Below the pieces are notes generated by a model, which did not search any database, was not told the origin of the DNA, and was given only the letters and a program-made list of their open reading frames with translations. From contig NC_064822.1 in the NCBI RefSeq assembly GCF_024166365.1, positions 105,892,823 through 105,956,822 of the forward strand: 64,000 nt of DNA, given 5' to 3'. The stretch's first letter is position 1, and every line of letters begins with the position of its first letter. Position numbers and translations under genes: made by a program. This DNA comes from Elephas maximus indicus (taxonomy: Eukaryota > Chordata > Mammalia > Proboscidea > Elephantidae). Below are positions 1 through 9,735 of the stretch, one piece after another.

Positions 1-892
1 CCCGTGCTTCCAGTATACTGTATTTCATAAAATTTAAGGTCAGATCTAAGATACAATCAATTATAAGGTGTCCCATTATTTTAGTACCACTTTAGAAAGT
101 AAAAAGCTTTGCCAATTCTTTGTAAAACACATCTCAATATTACTTGTTTTTTTCATAGCTGAGCCTCATAGCACACTGTGATTACTTTTTCTCTCTTGTA
201 CACTCTTAGTGACCTACTGCACAGCTGCATTACTCAGACTTTATTTCACCATCATCCTGGGAATTTTCTTTCCTCTTCTTTGTTGGATTCCCTTTCTTCC
301 TGCCCTTGTTTTACGTGCAAACGTTATGGTGGGTCACCTCTTCCAGTGCTTCCTGAAGAAGTGGTTATGGGGTATAAATGTTTTGAGATCTTGTATTCTG
401 AAAACGTTTTTCTGCTTTCACATTTGATTAGTAGTTTGTCTTACTATAAAATTCTTGATTAGAAATCTTTTTCCCTCTGAGTTTTAAAGGTATTATTCCA
501 TTTTTTTTCCTGTTTAAAAACATTACGAAATACAATTCGATCAACTCTAAGGTACACTTTTTCATGCTTACCACCTTCGAAAATCAGGCGGTCTTATAAT
601 TGTAAACTGTCATAGTTGAAGTGGCAGTGTTTTTTTTCTTAATGGTACATAAAATAATGGTGTGTTTTACAATTGATGGCTTCTCAGATTTGGTGAGTTG
701 TCTCTCACACACACATACATTTTTAAGAAATAATAATAAAGTGCCCTGTCCCTGGTAAGCTCTACGTATAATCTCAGCAATCTCATGTGTATTCCTTCTC
801 TAATACAATTCCTCCTCTTTATTTCTCCCCCTTAAAGGTAAACATTGTGCTAACTGTCATTTTCTTGCTTTTGCTTTTCTTTATAGTTTCCC

Positions 893-1100
893 ATTCTGGG
901 CTAGCAAGCTTCCGTAAAAGGTCAGATAGTAAATATTTTAGGCTTTGCAGGCCACAAGCTGTTTCTGCTGCATTTTCTGGCTTTGTTAATTTTTATAACC
1001 CTTTAAAAATGGACAAACCATTCTTAGTTCTAAGCCATACCAAAATAAGTCCCAGGATTGGATTTGGCCTGCAGGCTTCAGTTTGCCAACCTGTTCCCTA
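893..1100 (-). mobile_element. MER20 (hAT-Charlie) DNA transposon fragment
   Basis: The text 'gtcagatagtaaatatttta ...' followed by 'ggctttgcaggcc' and, at the right edge, 'ggcctgcaggcttcagtttgcc' matches the well-known MER20 body read in reverse. The middle is shortened compared with the roughly 220-bp consensus. Family recognition is from memory. Confidence 0.65.
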
Positions 1101-1700
1101 GACAATATATCATTTAGTGTGCCTGTTTTTAAATACTGTATAAATGGAATCATACAGTATATATTCTTCTGTTACTTCTTTGTTGTTGTTGTTAGGTGCC
1201 GTCAAGTCGGTTCCGACTCATAGCGACCCTGTGCACAACAGAACAAAACACTGCCTGGTCCTGAGCCATCCTTAAAATCATTGTCATGCTTGAGCTCATT
1301 GTTGCAGCCACTGTGTCAATCCACCTCGTTGAGGGTCTTCCTCTTTTCCGCTGACCCAGTACTCTGCCAAGCATGATGTCCTTCTCCAGGGACTGATCCC
1401 TCCTGACAACATGTCCAAAGTATGTAAGACACAGTCTTGCCATCCTTGCCTGTAAGGAGCATTCTGCCTGTACTTCTTCTAAGACAGATTTGTTCGTCCT
1501 TTTGGCAGTCCATGGTATATTCAGTATTCTTCACCAGCACCACAATTCAAAGGCGTGAGTTTTTCTTCAGTCTTCCTTATTCATTGTCCAGCTTTCACAT
1601 GCATATGATGTGACTGAAAATACCATGGCGTGGGTCAGGCGCACCTTAGTCTTCAGGGTGACATCTTTGCTCTTCAACACTTTAAAGAGGTCCTTTACAG

Positions 1701-1800
1701 GCACTCCTTGGAAACTCTATGGGGCAGTTCTACTCTGTCCTGTAGGGTTACTATGAGTCAGAATCAACTCCACGGCACTGGGTTTGGTTTGGTTTGGTTT
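1701..1800 (+). mobile_element. AfroSINE, 5'-truncated, inside RTE R1
   Basis: 'actccttggaaactctatgg' through 'ggcactgggtttggtttgg' is the 3' two-thirds of a short-class AfroSINE. RTE sequence continues on both sides. A near-duplicate 'tttacag' (1694-1700) / 'tttgcag' (1798-1804) is the probable target-site duplication. Confidence 0.8.
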
Positions 1801-2495
1801 TGCAGCAGATTTACCCAGTGCACTGCATCTTTTGATTTCTTGACTGCTGCTTCCATGGCTGTTGATTGTGGATCCAAGTAAAATGAAATCCTCGACAACT
1901 TCGATCTTTTCTTTATTTATCATTGGTCCAGTTATGAGGATTTTTGTTTTCTTTATGTTGAGGTGCAATCCATACTGAAGGCTGTGGTCTTTGATCTTCA
2001 TTAGTAAGTGCTTCAAGTCCTCTTCACTTTAAGGAGGCAGGGTTGTGTCATCTGTATAACGCAGGTTGTTGATGAGTCTTCTTCCAATCCTGATGCCCTG
2101 TTCTTCATATAATCCAGCTATTATTTGCTCAGCATACAGATTGAATAGGTATGGTGAAAGAACACAACCCTGATGCACACCTTTCCTGACTTTAAACCAA
2201 TCAGTATCCCCTTGTTATGTCCAAACAACTGCCTCTTGAACTATGTTAAAGTTCCTCATGAGCACAATTAAGTGTTCTGGAATTCCCATTCTTTGCAGTG
2301 TTATCCATAATTTGTTATGATCCACACAGTCTAATGCCTTTGCATAGTCAGCAAAACACAGGTGTAAACATCCTTCTGGTATTCTCTGCTTTCAGCCAGG
2401 ATCAGCCTGACATCAGCAATGATATCCCTGGTTCCACGTCCTCTTCTGAAACTGGCCTGAATTTCTGGCAGTTCCCTGTCGATATACTGCTGCAG

Positions 2496-2807
2496 CTAGT
2501 TTTGAATGATCTTCAGCAAAATTTTGCTTGCATGTGACATCAATGATATTGTTCTATAATTTCCACATCTGGTTGGATCATCTTTCTTTGGAATCGGCCT
2601 AAATATAGATCTCTTCCAGTCAGTTGGCCAGGAAGCTGTCTTCCATATTTCTTGGCATAGACGAGTAAGCACCTCCAGCACCGCATCTGTTCGTTGAAAC
2701 ATCTCAGTGGATATTCCATCAATTCCTGGAGCCTTGTTTTTCGCCAATGCCTTCAGAGCAGCTTGGACTTCTTCCTTTAGTACCATCGGTTCCTGATCAT
2801 ATGCCAT
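2496..2807 (-). pseudogene. RTE reverse transcriptase N-terminal part (R1)
   Basis: A 103-codon open frame reads 'ALKALAKNKAPGIDGIS', then 'WKRSIFRPIPKKDDPTRCGN' and 'YRTISLMSHASKILLKII'. These are the first conserved blocks of an RTE-type reverse transcriptase (fingers region; 'APGIDGI' and 'R..S.......Y' blocks). The frame is cut off before the palm motifs, which continue in other frames further left. It is a relic of the mobile element, not a host gene. Confidence 0.8.
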
Positions 2808-2877
2808 CTCTTGAAATGGCTGAACATCAACCAGTTCTTTTTGGTATAATGACTGTGTATTCCTTCCATCTTCTTTT

Positions 2878-3375
2878 TTTTTTTTTTTATTAACCTTTAT
2901 TAAGCTTCAAGTGAACATTTACAAATCCAGTCTGTCACATATAAGTTTACATACATCTTACTCCGTACTCCCACTTGCTCTCCCCCTATTGAGTCAGCCC
3001 TTTCAGTCTCTCCTTTCGTGACAATTTTGCCAGCTTCCCTCTCTCTCTATCCTCCCATCCCCCCTCCAGACAAGAGTTGCCAACACACTCTCAAGTGACC
3101 ACCTGATATAATTAGCTCACTCTTCATCAGCATCTCTCTCCCACCTGCTGACCAGTCCCTTTCATGTCTGATGAGTTGTCTTCGGGGATGGTTCCCATCC
3201 TGTGCCAACAGAAGGTCTGGGGAGCATGGCCGCCGGGATTCCTCTAGTCTCAGTCAGACCATTAAGTATGGTCTTTTTATGAGAATTTGGGGTCTGCATC
3301 CCACTGATCTCCCGCTCCCTCAGGAGTTCTCTGTTGTGCTCCCTGTCAGGGCAGTCATCGATTGTGGCCGGGCAT
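2878..3375 (-). mobile_element. LINE 3'-end module (probable afrotherian L1 3'UTR) inserted in R1
   Basis: A poly(T) stretch at 2874-2890 followed by 'attaacctttattaagcttc' is the reverse of a poly(A)-tailed element with an AATAAA signal. The body matches, in reverse, the module at 19455-20318 (for example 'ccccaaattctcataaaaag' and 'ccagaccttctgttgg'). It is bounded by a 15-bp duplication 'cttccatcttctttt' at 2863-2877 and 3376-3390, typical of L1-type target-primed insertion. It is 5'-truncated at about 500 bp. Confidence 0.8.
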
Positions 3376-4020
3376 CTTCCATCTTCTTTTGATGCTTCCT
3401 GCATCGTTTAATATTTTCCCCATAGAATCCTTCACTTTTGCAACTGGAGGCTTGGATTTTTTTTTTTTTTTTCAGTTCTTTCAGCCTGAGCAATGCTGAG
3501 TGTGTTCTTCCTTTTTGGTTTTCCATCTCCAGCTCTTTGCACATGTCGTTATAATACCTTACTTTGTCTTCTCGAGCTGCCCTTTGAAATCTTCTGTTCA
3601 GTTCTTTTACTTCATCAATTTTTCCTTTTGCTTTAGCTGCTCGACGTTCATGAGCAAGTTTCAGAGTCTCCTCTGACATCCATCTTGGTCTTTTCTTTCT
3701 TTCCTATCTTTTCAATGACCTCTTCCTTTCTTCATGTATAATGTCCTTGATATCATTCCACAACTCGTCTGGTCTTCGGTCACTAGTGTTCAGTGCATCT
3801 CAAACCTTTTCTTCAGATGGTCTCTAAATTCAGGTGGGATATACTCAAGGTCATATTTTGGCTCTCATGGACTTGCTCTGATTTTCTTCAGTTTCAGCTT
3901 GAACTTGCATATGAGTAATTGATGGTCTGTTCCATAGTCGGCCCCTGGCCTTGTTCTGAGTGATACTGAGCTTTTCCATCATCTCTTTCCACAGATATAG
4001 TCAGTTTGATTTCTGGGTGT

Positions 4021-4464
4021 TCATTCATCTGGCGGGGTCCAGATGAATAGTTGCCGTTTATGCTGGCGAAAGAAGGTATTTGCAATGAAGAAGTCATTGG
4101 TATTTGCAATGAAGAAGTCGTTGGTCTTGCAAAATTCTATCATTTGATCTCCGGCATTGTTTCTGTCACCAAGGCCATATTTTCCAACTGCTGATCCTTC
4201 TTCTTTATTTCCAACTTTCGCATTCCAATCGCCAGTAATTATCAATGCATCTTGACTGCATGTTCGATCAATTTCAGACTGCAGCAGCTGATAAAAGTCT
4301 TCTATTTCTTCATCTTTGGCCCTAGTGGTTGATGCATAAATTTGAATAATAGTCATATTAACTGGTCTTCCTTGTAGGCATACGGATATTATCCTACCAC
4401 TGATAGCGTCGTACTTCAGGATAGATCTTGAAAGGTTCTTTTTGACGATGCATGCCAACACCAT
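4021..4464 (-). pseudogene. RTE APE-type endonuclease remnant with in-frame duplication
   Basis: A 147-codon frame contains 'IIQIYASTTRAKDEEIEDFY', 'DALIITGDWNAKVGN' (the catalytic GDxNA block of APE endonucleases) and 'YGLGDRNNAGDQMIEFC'. The octapeptide NDFFIANT is written twice in a row because of a 24-bp tandem duplication at 4075-4122. The initial catalytic blocks lie further right in another frame (around 4394-4582). Non-functional. Confidence 0.8.
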
Positions 4465-4964
4465 TCCTCTTCAAGTTGTCATTCCCAGCATAGTAGACTA
4501 TATGATTGTCCGCTTCAGGATGACCAGTACCAGTCCATTTGAGCTCACTAATGCCTAGGATATTGATGTTTATGCATTCCATTTCATTTTTGATGATTTC
4601 TAGTTTTCCTAGGTTCAGACTTCATACGTTCCAGGTTCCGATTAATTAATAATCGGATGTTTGCAGCTGTTTCTTCTCATTTTGAGTCGTGACACATCAG
4701 CAGATGAAGGTCCTGAAAGCTTTACTCCATCCACGTCATTAAGGCTGACTCTACTTTGAGGAGGCAGCTCTTTCCCAGTCATCTTTTGAGTGCCTTCCAA
4801 CCTGGGGGGCTCATCTTCCAGCACTATATCAGACAATGTTCCACTGCTATTCATAAGGTTTTCACTGGCTAATGCTTTTCAGAAGTAGCCTGCTGGGTCC
4901 TTCTTCCTAGTCTGTCTTAGTCTGGAAGCTCAGCTGAAACCTGTCCTCCATGGGTGACCCTTGT

Positions 4965-5260
4965 AAAGGGTCAAGTATTTTGCACATGTTTTTCTATTCG
5001 ATTGTCTCTTAAATTCATGAAATGTTTTTAATATATTCTGAATACTAATCATTTGTCATTTACATGTATTACAGATAAGCTTCTCAGTTTTATGGCTTGT
5101 TTTTAGTCTGTGCTGTCTGTGGGTAAAAACAGTTCTTAATTTTAATGTCATTTTTATCAGTCTTTGCTTTATGATTTGTTCTTTTTGTATCTTGCTTAGG
5201 AAATGATCTTCTAGCTCTCAAAAATTCTTTTTTGAGAATTGTAATAAAGTCAGATCCTTA
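4965..5260 (-). mobile_element. L1M fragment (reverse)
   Basis: 'atatattctgaatactaatc', 'atggcttgtttttagtctgt' and 'gttcttaattttaatgtcat' follow the reverse complement of an ancient L1M 3' region. Diverged; family level only. Confidence 0.55.
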
Positions 5261-5814
5261 AACCTTTGTCTGATTTGTTTTTTTCTTTCCTAGAGGCTTT
5301 TAGGATCTTTTATTTATCTCTGTAGTCTGTGAAATTTCTTGATGCTCTTTCAGTGTGGCTCTTTTCATTCATGGCACTGGCTGCTTGGGTGGGACCCTTC
5401 ATCTGGAAACTCATATCCTTCAAGTCTCAGAAATTTTCTTGCATTATTTCTTTGGTAAATTTCTCTCCTCTCTTTTCTTGTCTTTGTTGAATTCTTAATT
5501 TGATAATGGGCCTTACAGGTTGACCCTCTGATTTACTTGTTTTAGCTTCCCTAATTTTTATCTTTGTATTTGTTTATATCTTCTCTGAAGTTTTGCTGAA
5601 TATTATCTTCTAAAATTATTGAAAATTTTATTTCATCTATTATTTTTAATTTCTGAAGAGTTCTTTCTTGTTTTTTAAATGTTTCTTTTTTTACAGGATC
5701 TTATTTTTTCATGAATCTAGTTTTTTGTTTTTGTTTTCTGCCTGAATTTCCTCTAGTTTTCTCTTTTCCTCTCTGTTTTTTGCTTGTGCAGTGATCCATC
5801 ACTGTTTCATCCAT

Positions 5815-5905
5815 GTTTGTTTTCATTGAGATAAAATTCATATAACACAAAATTCACTGTTTTAACCATTTTAAAGTGTACAATTCAGTGGTGTAACTAA
5901 AGGTA
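5815..5905 (-). mobile_element. L1M 3' fragment (reverse)
   Basis: 'gataaaattcatataacaca' and 'accattttaaagtgtacaat' with 'tcagtggtgt' match the common L1M 3' text in reverse. Confidence 0.55.
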
Positions 5906-6799
5906 GTATGTATGTCAGACCTGTTTAACTCAGGGACTGCCTAAAGTTGGTGATTTTCAGCTAGTGGGTTTCAGCATGAGTGGTCTGCACAGTTCACCAG
6001 TAATCCAGAGAAGAATTCTCCAGTCTCCTGCCAGGTTCGGATGAGCTTGCTACTAGCATTCAAGGACCTGATCAATTGAAAACTGGAAGTGATCCACCAG
6101 TCCCTATGCAAACTTTTACTTTATCACTGCATTTTCAGTCTGTTGCTTGATTCCTATCCTTAGCTTGTCCGAAGTCTCTCTCCTCAGAGCCTTCTTTTTC
6201 ATCCTTATCAGAGTGTAAACCACCTATTTTCTACCAAGGTATAGGATGTAGTTGCCTTTCTTCATGGACAGGGGAAGTAGGTCTCAACTCTAAATGTTTT
6301 TTACACAGATTTACAACCAGTATTTCTGTTTTGGTTCCCACCCTGCATACATCCTGGATTCGTGGTACTTAATGTTTTTAATCCCTGAGCCTTTCGGTTG
6401 TCCTGGGACTCCAGTCAGCTTGCTCATTATCAGTGCCCTCCAGTTTTGCTGCTGCTGCTGCTTAAACATTTGTTTTACATCTTCCAAAATTTCTTTTTCT
6501 CTTATCTGCCGTCACCTCCTTCCCTGTTATCTTTGTGGTTTGTTTTTTTGTTTTGTTTTCTATCTCATTTTATTTTCAGGATATTTTAAGAGGAGACAAA
6601 CATTTGTGTTTCATCTACCATATTTAACCAGCACTCTATAGCCTTTCTCTCATAAGGATTTGTTGTAAAATTTTCAGAAAGAAGTAAAAACCCTTTAGAG
6701 TAGACAGTTTTTTCCAGGTATTAAGGTCTGGCTTTGATTGAATTACAGCTTTTTTTTTCTCTTTCCCCCTCCCTTCCTCCCTCCTCCTTTTCTCCCTCT

Positions 6800-7560
6800 T
6801 CTGAACATTTTGTATAAATGGAATCATATAATATGTGGCCTTTTGTGTCTGGCTTCTTTCCTGTAGCATATTTTCAAGGTTCATCCATATTGTGCTGATA
6901 CAGTACTTGATTCCTTTTATTGCCAAGTGATATTCCTTTGTATGGATATATATTTATACCACATCTCATTTATCCTTTTATCAGTTGATGGACATTTGGA
7001 TTGTGTCCACTTTTAACTCTTACGAATAATGCTGCCAGAGCATTGTATACAAGTTTTTTGTGTTAACATATATTTTCATTTCTCTAGGAGTGCAATTGCT
7101 GAGCAACTCTATGTTTAACTTTGCGGAATTGCCAGGCTGTTTTCTGAAATCACTGAGGAATTCTAATTCCTACCAGCGGTGTTTGAGTGTTCCAGTTCTT
7201 CTACCTCATCACCAACATTTGTTATTATCTGATTTTTTTTTTTTTTTTATAGTCATTCTAGTGGGTATGAAGTGATTTTTCATCATGGTCTTGATTTTCA
7301 TTTCCCAACGACTAATGATGTGGAGGAAACCCTGGTGGCGTAGTGGTTAAGTGCTACGGCTGCTAACCAAAGGGTCAGCAGTTCAAATCCGCCAGGTGCT
7401 CCTTGGAAGCTCTATGGGGCAGTTCTACTCTGTCCTATAGGGTCGCTATGAGTTGGAATCGACTCGACAGCACTGGGAATGATGTTCAGTGTCTTTTCAT
7501 GTGCGTATTCACCACTTGCATATCTTCTTTAGAGAAATGTCTATTTAAATAAAATTTTGA
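6800..7560 (-). mobile_element. L1M fragment (reverse), split by an AfroSINE
   Basis: 'tgtataaatggaatcatata', 'tcaaggttcatccatattgt', 'cagttgatggacatttggat' and 'ctaatgatg' ... 'ttcagtgtcttttcatgtgc' are successive pieces of L1M in reverse. The AfroSINE at 7322-7477 interrupts it; removing the SINE and one duplication copy restores continuity. Confidence 0.75.
7322..7477 (+). mobile_element. AfroSINE, full-length short class
   Basis: Starts 'ggaggaaaccctggtggcgt', has a B-box-like 'gttcaaatcc', then 'ctccttggaagctctatggg' and ends 'gactcgacagcactggg'. Exact 8-bp target-site duplication AATGATGT at 7314-7321 and 7478-7485. It lies about 100 bp upstream of a LARP4 exon. Confidence 0.92.
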
Positions 7561-7579
7561 AATCTCTTTTTACTTTAAG

Positions 7580-7704
7580 GATAATGAAGAATTGAGATTT
7601 AGCTGCCCAGTGCCTGCAGAGGATGAGCAGACAGACTGTAGCTCTGCCCAGCAGCTCAGTGTGAGTACAAGTCCTCCACCTACAGCTGAGCTTCCTGCAT
7701 TAAG
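7580..7704 (+). CDS. LARP4: LARP4, antepenultimate coding exon
   Basis: A pyrimidine-rich acceptor ending 'tactttaag' precedes GAT at 7580 and a 'gtaaaa' donor follows 7704. The exon encodes 41 codons, beginning DNEELRFSCPVPAEDEQTDC and continuing SSAQQLSVSTSSPPPTAELP, and ends with two bases (AG) of a serine codon completed in the next exon. This acidic, Ser/Pro-rich, low-complexity stretch is typical of the C-terminal region of LARP4 beyond the La module. LARP4 is a cytoplasmic La-related protein that binds poly(A) RNA, PABP and the ribosome-associated RACK1, and lengthens or protects mRNA poly(A) tails. The La motif, RRM and PAM2w motif are encoded upstream, outside the window. Identification rests on the contiguous match through the C-terminus. 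Confidence 0.93.
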
Positions 7705-7819
7705 GTAAAAGTTTCAGGATAGGAAATCTTCAGCTTTAAGATTACTTTTTCATCTGATCAATTGCCGAACTGCTCTGTGTGCTATACTAAGTCTAAATTT
7801 AAGCTCTTTTTTTCCTTAG

Positions 7820-7988
7820 CACAACTCAGCAAGAAAAGGATATAATAGAGGGATCCACTGTTCAGAAGGATAGTCTCAGCCAGACGACTTTACCAGTTTC
7901 TTCCCCGACTAGTACAAAGCCGTCAAGGACAAATACTACTTCACCAAGTAATAGTAATATAAATGCAACTGTAGCTGTGGCCCTACAG
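7820..7988 (+). CDS. LARP4: LARP4, penultimate coding exon
   Basis: The acceptor 'ttttttccttag' precedes C at 7820, which completes a serine codon split by a phase-2 intron of only 115 bp (7705-7819). It then reads 56 codons, TTQQEKDIIEGSTVQKDSLS to the end NATVAVALQ, and stops at a 'gtaacg' donor with phase 0. The content is Ser/Thr/Asn-rich and predicted disordered, as in other mammalian LARP4 C-terminal tails. Frame continuity across both introns without a stop supports all three exon calls. No domain is visible; the region probably acts as a flexible linker to the conserved C-terminal block. Confidence 0.93.
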
Positions 7989-8564
7989 GTAACGGGAAGA
8001 GTTTATATGTGTGAAAAAAAAGATACTAGATTAGATAATGGGTGATTTTTTTGTTTTCCATGTAACTCTTTATTAGGGCGAAGTCATTTGGAAATAGCCC
8101 ACATTGGGGCTGCCTGCATCAGAAGCTAAAGGAGTTTAAGGTTACTCTGAAGGGATAGGGAAAGTTAACCCTGTTGAAGGCATGAAGGAGTTACTGTTCA
8201 TTTTGTTTCTTTTGATTGCTTTTTTCTGATCATATTATAATTAAATGAAGCATCTTTCTTATCCAGGTTGTGATAAATTTAGTCATTTTGGACTAATGTA
8301 AAGAGACCTTGAATTTCTTGCAATTCTTTTTGAATGTGTGATGCTTAATAAGTTTGTGAAAACTATGAGGGCTGCTCCCAGTTTTATTCCAGTTCCAGAA
8401 TTGTTTCTTAATTTTATAATTGGGAAAGTAGAGAAAAATGGAGGTGAGAAATAACATTTACTTATGACCTTTTTATTCAGTGATACAATTAGTAGAATTT
8501 TAGCGTATCTTTCTTTTTATAGGTTGAGAACATTTTACGTTTGTCATTTGATAGTAGAATAGCA

Positions 8565-8690
8565 GCTACCATTCATTGAGCGCCTACTGTATGCTAAGAA
8601 CAGTGCTAAAGACTTCCTACATGCTTTGTCCTTTTATCACAATACACCTGTTATCCTCCTTTTTCAGATAAAATAACTAAGACATGTAAT
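8565..8690 (+). mobile_element. MIR SINE fragment
   Basis: 'attcattgagcgcctactgt', 'gctaagaacagtgctaaaga' and 'cctcctttttcagataaaat' follow the MIR core and 3' part. Confidence 0.65.
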
Positions 8691-8799
8691 TAATTTTCTA
8701 TTAATACATTATTGGTATCTGCCTGCTCTGCGGAGATTCTTGTAGATTCCCTCTCAGAGTTCTTTGTAGCTAGAGAAGAGAGGGTGGAACCATTTTTTA

Positions 8800-9030
8800 T
8801 TTCATCATATAGATGTACCATTATTAATCTGTCCTTTCTTGTTAGACATTGAGGTTGTTTGCAGTTCTTTCATTACTATAAACAATGCCAACATGATCAT
8901 CCTTAGGGTAAATTTCTCAAATGAAACTATTGTATCGTAGATAAATTGTTAAGGCTTTTTAGTATTTTTAGCAAACTTCTTTAAAGATTGTACCAATACA
9001 TTCTAATAACAGTGTATAGGAGAGTACCTA
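8800..9030 (-). mobile_element. L1M fragment (reverse), diverged
   Basis: 'attgaggttgtttgcagttc' and 'aaacaatgccaacatgatca' resemble the reverse L1M 3' text. Weak. Confidence 0.4.
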
Positions 9031-9149
9031 TTACCTTTTCTTAGAAAATAACTTATTGCTTTCTTTTGGTTAACATGATTCTTTTTGTACTTTATTATTT
9101 AGAGAATGTGTACCATAAAAAATTTTTTTTTCTTTTAATCACTTCAAAG

Positions 9150-9485
9150 GAACCTCGGAAGTTAAGTTATGCCGAAGTATGCCAGAAGCCCCCTAAAGAG
9201 CCGTCTCCAGTTGTGCAGCCACTACGGGAACTTCGCTCTAATGTAGTGTCTCCCACCAAAAATGAAGAGAATGGAGCCCCTGAGAAGCCTGTTGAGAAAC
9301 CACATGAGAAGCCAGAAGCAAGGGCTAATAAGGATTATTCTGGCTCTCGAGGCAATACCATTCCCAGGGGAGCAGCTGGAAAAATCAGGGAACAGAGACG
9401 CCAGTTTGGCCATAGGGCTATACCTCAGGGAGTGACTCGACGTAATGGCAAAGAGCAATATGTGCCACCCAGATCACCAAAGTAA
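9150..9485 (+). CDS. LARP4: LARP4, terminal coding exon and stop
   Basis: After the acceptor 'acttcaaag' the exon reads EPRKLSYAEVCQKPPKEPSP, then VVQPLRELRSNVVSPTKNEE, and ends RRNGKEQYVPPRSPK followed by TAA at 9483-9485: 111 codons plus stop. The SYAEVCQ block and the basic IPRGAAGKIREQRRQF...IPQGVTRRNG tail are hallmark C-terminal sequences of LARP4 and are partly shared with its paralogue LARP4B; the exact wording fits LARP4. The C-terminal part of LARP4 carries the RACK1-interaction region. The frame is also open for 28 codons upstream of the exon, but those codons are intronic. The strong conservation, intact frame and normal splice sites indicate a functional gene. Confidence 0.96.
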   Translation, partial: EPRKLSYAEVCQKPPKEPSPVVQPLRELRSNVVSPTKNEENGAPEKPVEKPHEKPEARANKDYSGSRGNTIPRGAAGKIREQRRQFGHRAIPQGVTRRNGKEQYVPPRSPK

Positions 9486-9703
9486 AAAAAAAAAAACAAA
9501 AAAAAACTATTCAGAAACTACTCTCTCTCTTCCCATTAAACTTGAGCCGTGGCTATATTGAACTGTTTGGAGGGGAGGGAGCAGCCAGAAGAGAACAGGA
9601 GTAAGTCCTTAAATCATTACGGATTTTGGTGTTGTGAGCAGTTGAATCCCAAAATTCATCTCTAAAGTGATTTTTAAAATGCTAGAGGATTCCAATCAGT
9701 ATA

Positions 9704-9704
9704 A

Positions 9705-9730
<26 letters not shown>
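9704..9730. repeat. (TA)n microsatellite in LARP4 3'UTR
   Basis: An uninterrupted alternating A/T run. Likely polymorphic in length. Confidence 0.9.

Positions 9731-9735
<5 letters not shown>

Larger units (their letters stand above)
1181..4960 (-). mobile_element. RTE-clade LINE, nearly complete, copy R1 (reverse)
   Basis: The + strand starts with (TTG)n and 'aggtgccgtcaagtcggttcc', which is the reverse complement of the RTE 3' end (tail CAA repeats). Reading leftward from 4960 on the - strand gives a 5' region, an APE-type endonuclease with the 'GDWNAKVG' motif, and a reverse transcriptase with 'PIPKKDDPT', 'KGVHQGCVLSPYLFNLYAEQ'-like text and a TDD (usually ADD) box. Frames are broken by stops and shifts, so the copy is dead. 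It is interrupted by a 5'-truncated AfroSINE (1701-1800) and by a reverse LINE 3' module (2878-3375). Both flanks look like L1M. Afrotherian RTE1 is the likely family. Confidence 0.85.
1..7579 (+). other. LARP4: LARP4 intron (3' part, open at the left edge)
   Basis: No LARP4 coding exon is recognisable before the splice acceptor at 7578-7579, so this stretch is read as intron of the upstream part of the gene. It holds a MER20 fragment, L1M pieces in reverse orientation, a large reverse RTE element and one AfroSINE, listed separately. Bases 1-890 and about 5260-5815, 5905-6800 show AT-rich sequence with no gene; parts are probably further decayed L1. The short open frames here have no recognisable product. 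The intron assignment is inferred from the downstream exons. Confidence 0.75.
7989..9149 (+). other. LARP4: LARP4 last intron
   Basis: Bounded by 'cag|gtaacg' and 'acttcaaag|GAA'. It contains a MIR-like stretch (8565-8690) and a diverged reverse L1M piece (about 8800-9030). No other gene is seen. Confidence 0.9.

Noticed and set aside
178-1101. Small protein genes in the first kilobase
   Set aside because: Frames are short, low complexity, lie in an intron and overlap a MER20 fragment.
9704-9730. TATA-type promoter in the (TA)n run
   Set aside because: It is a simple microsatellite inside a 3'UTR with no downstream gene start.
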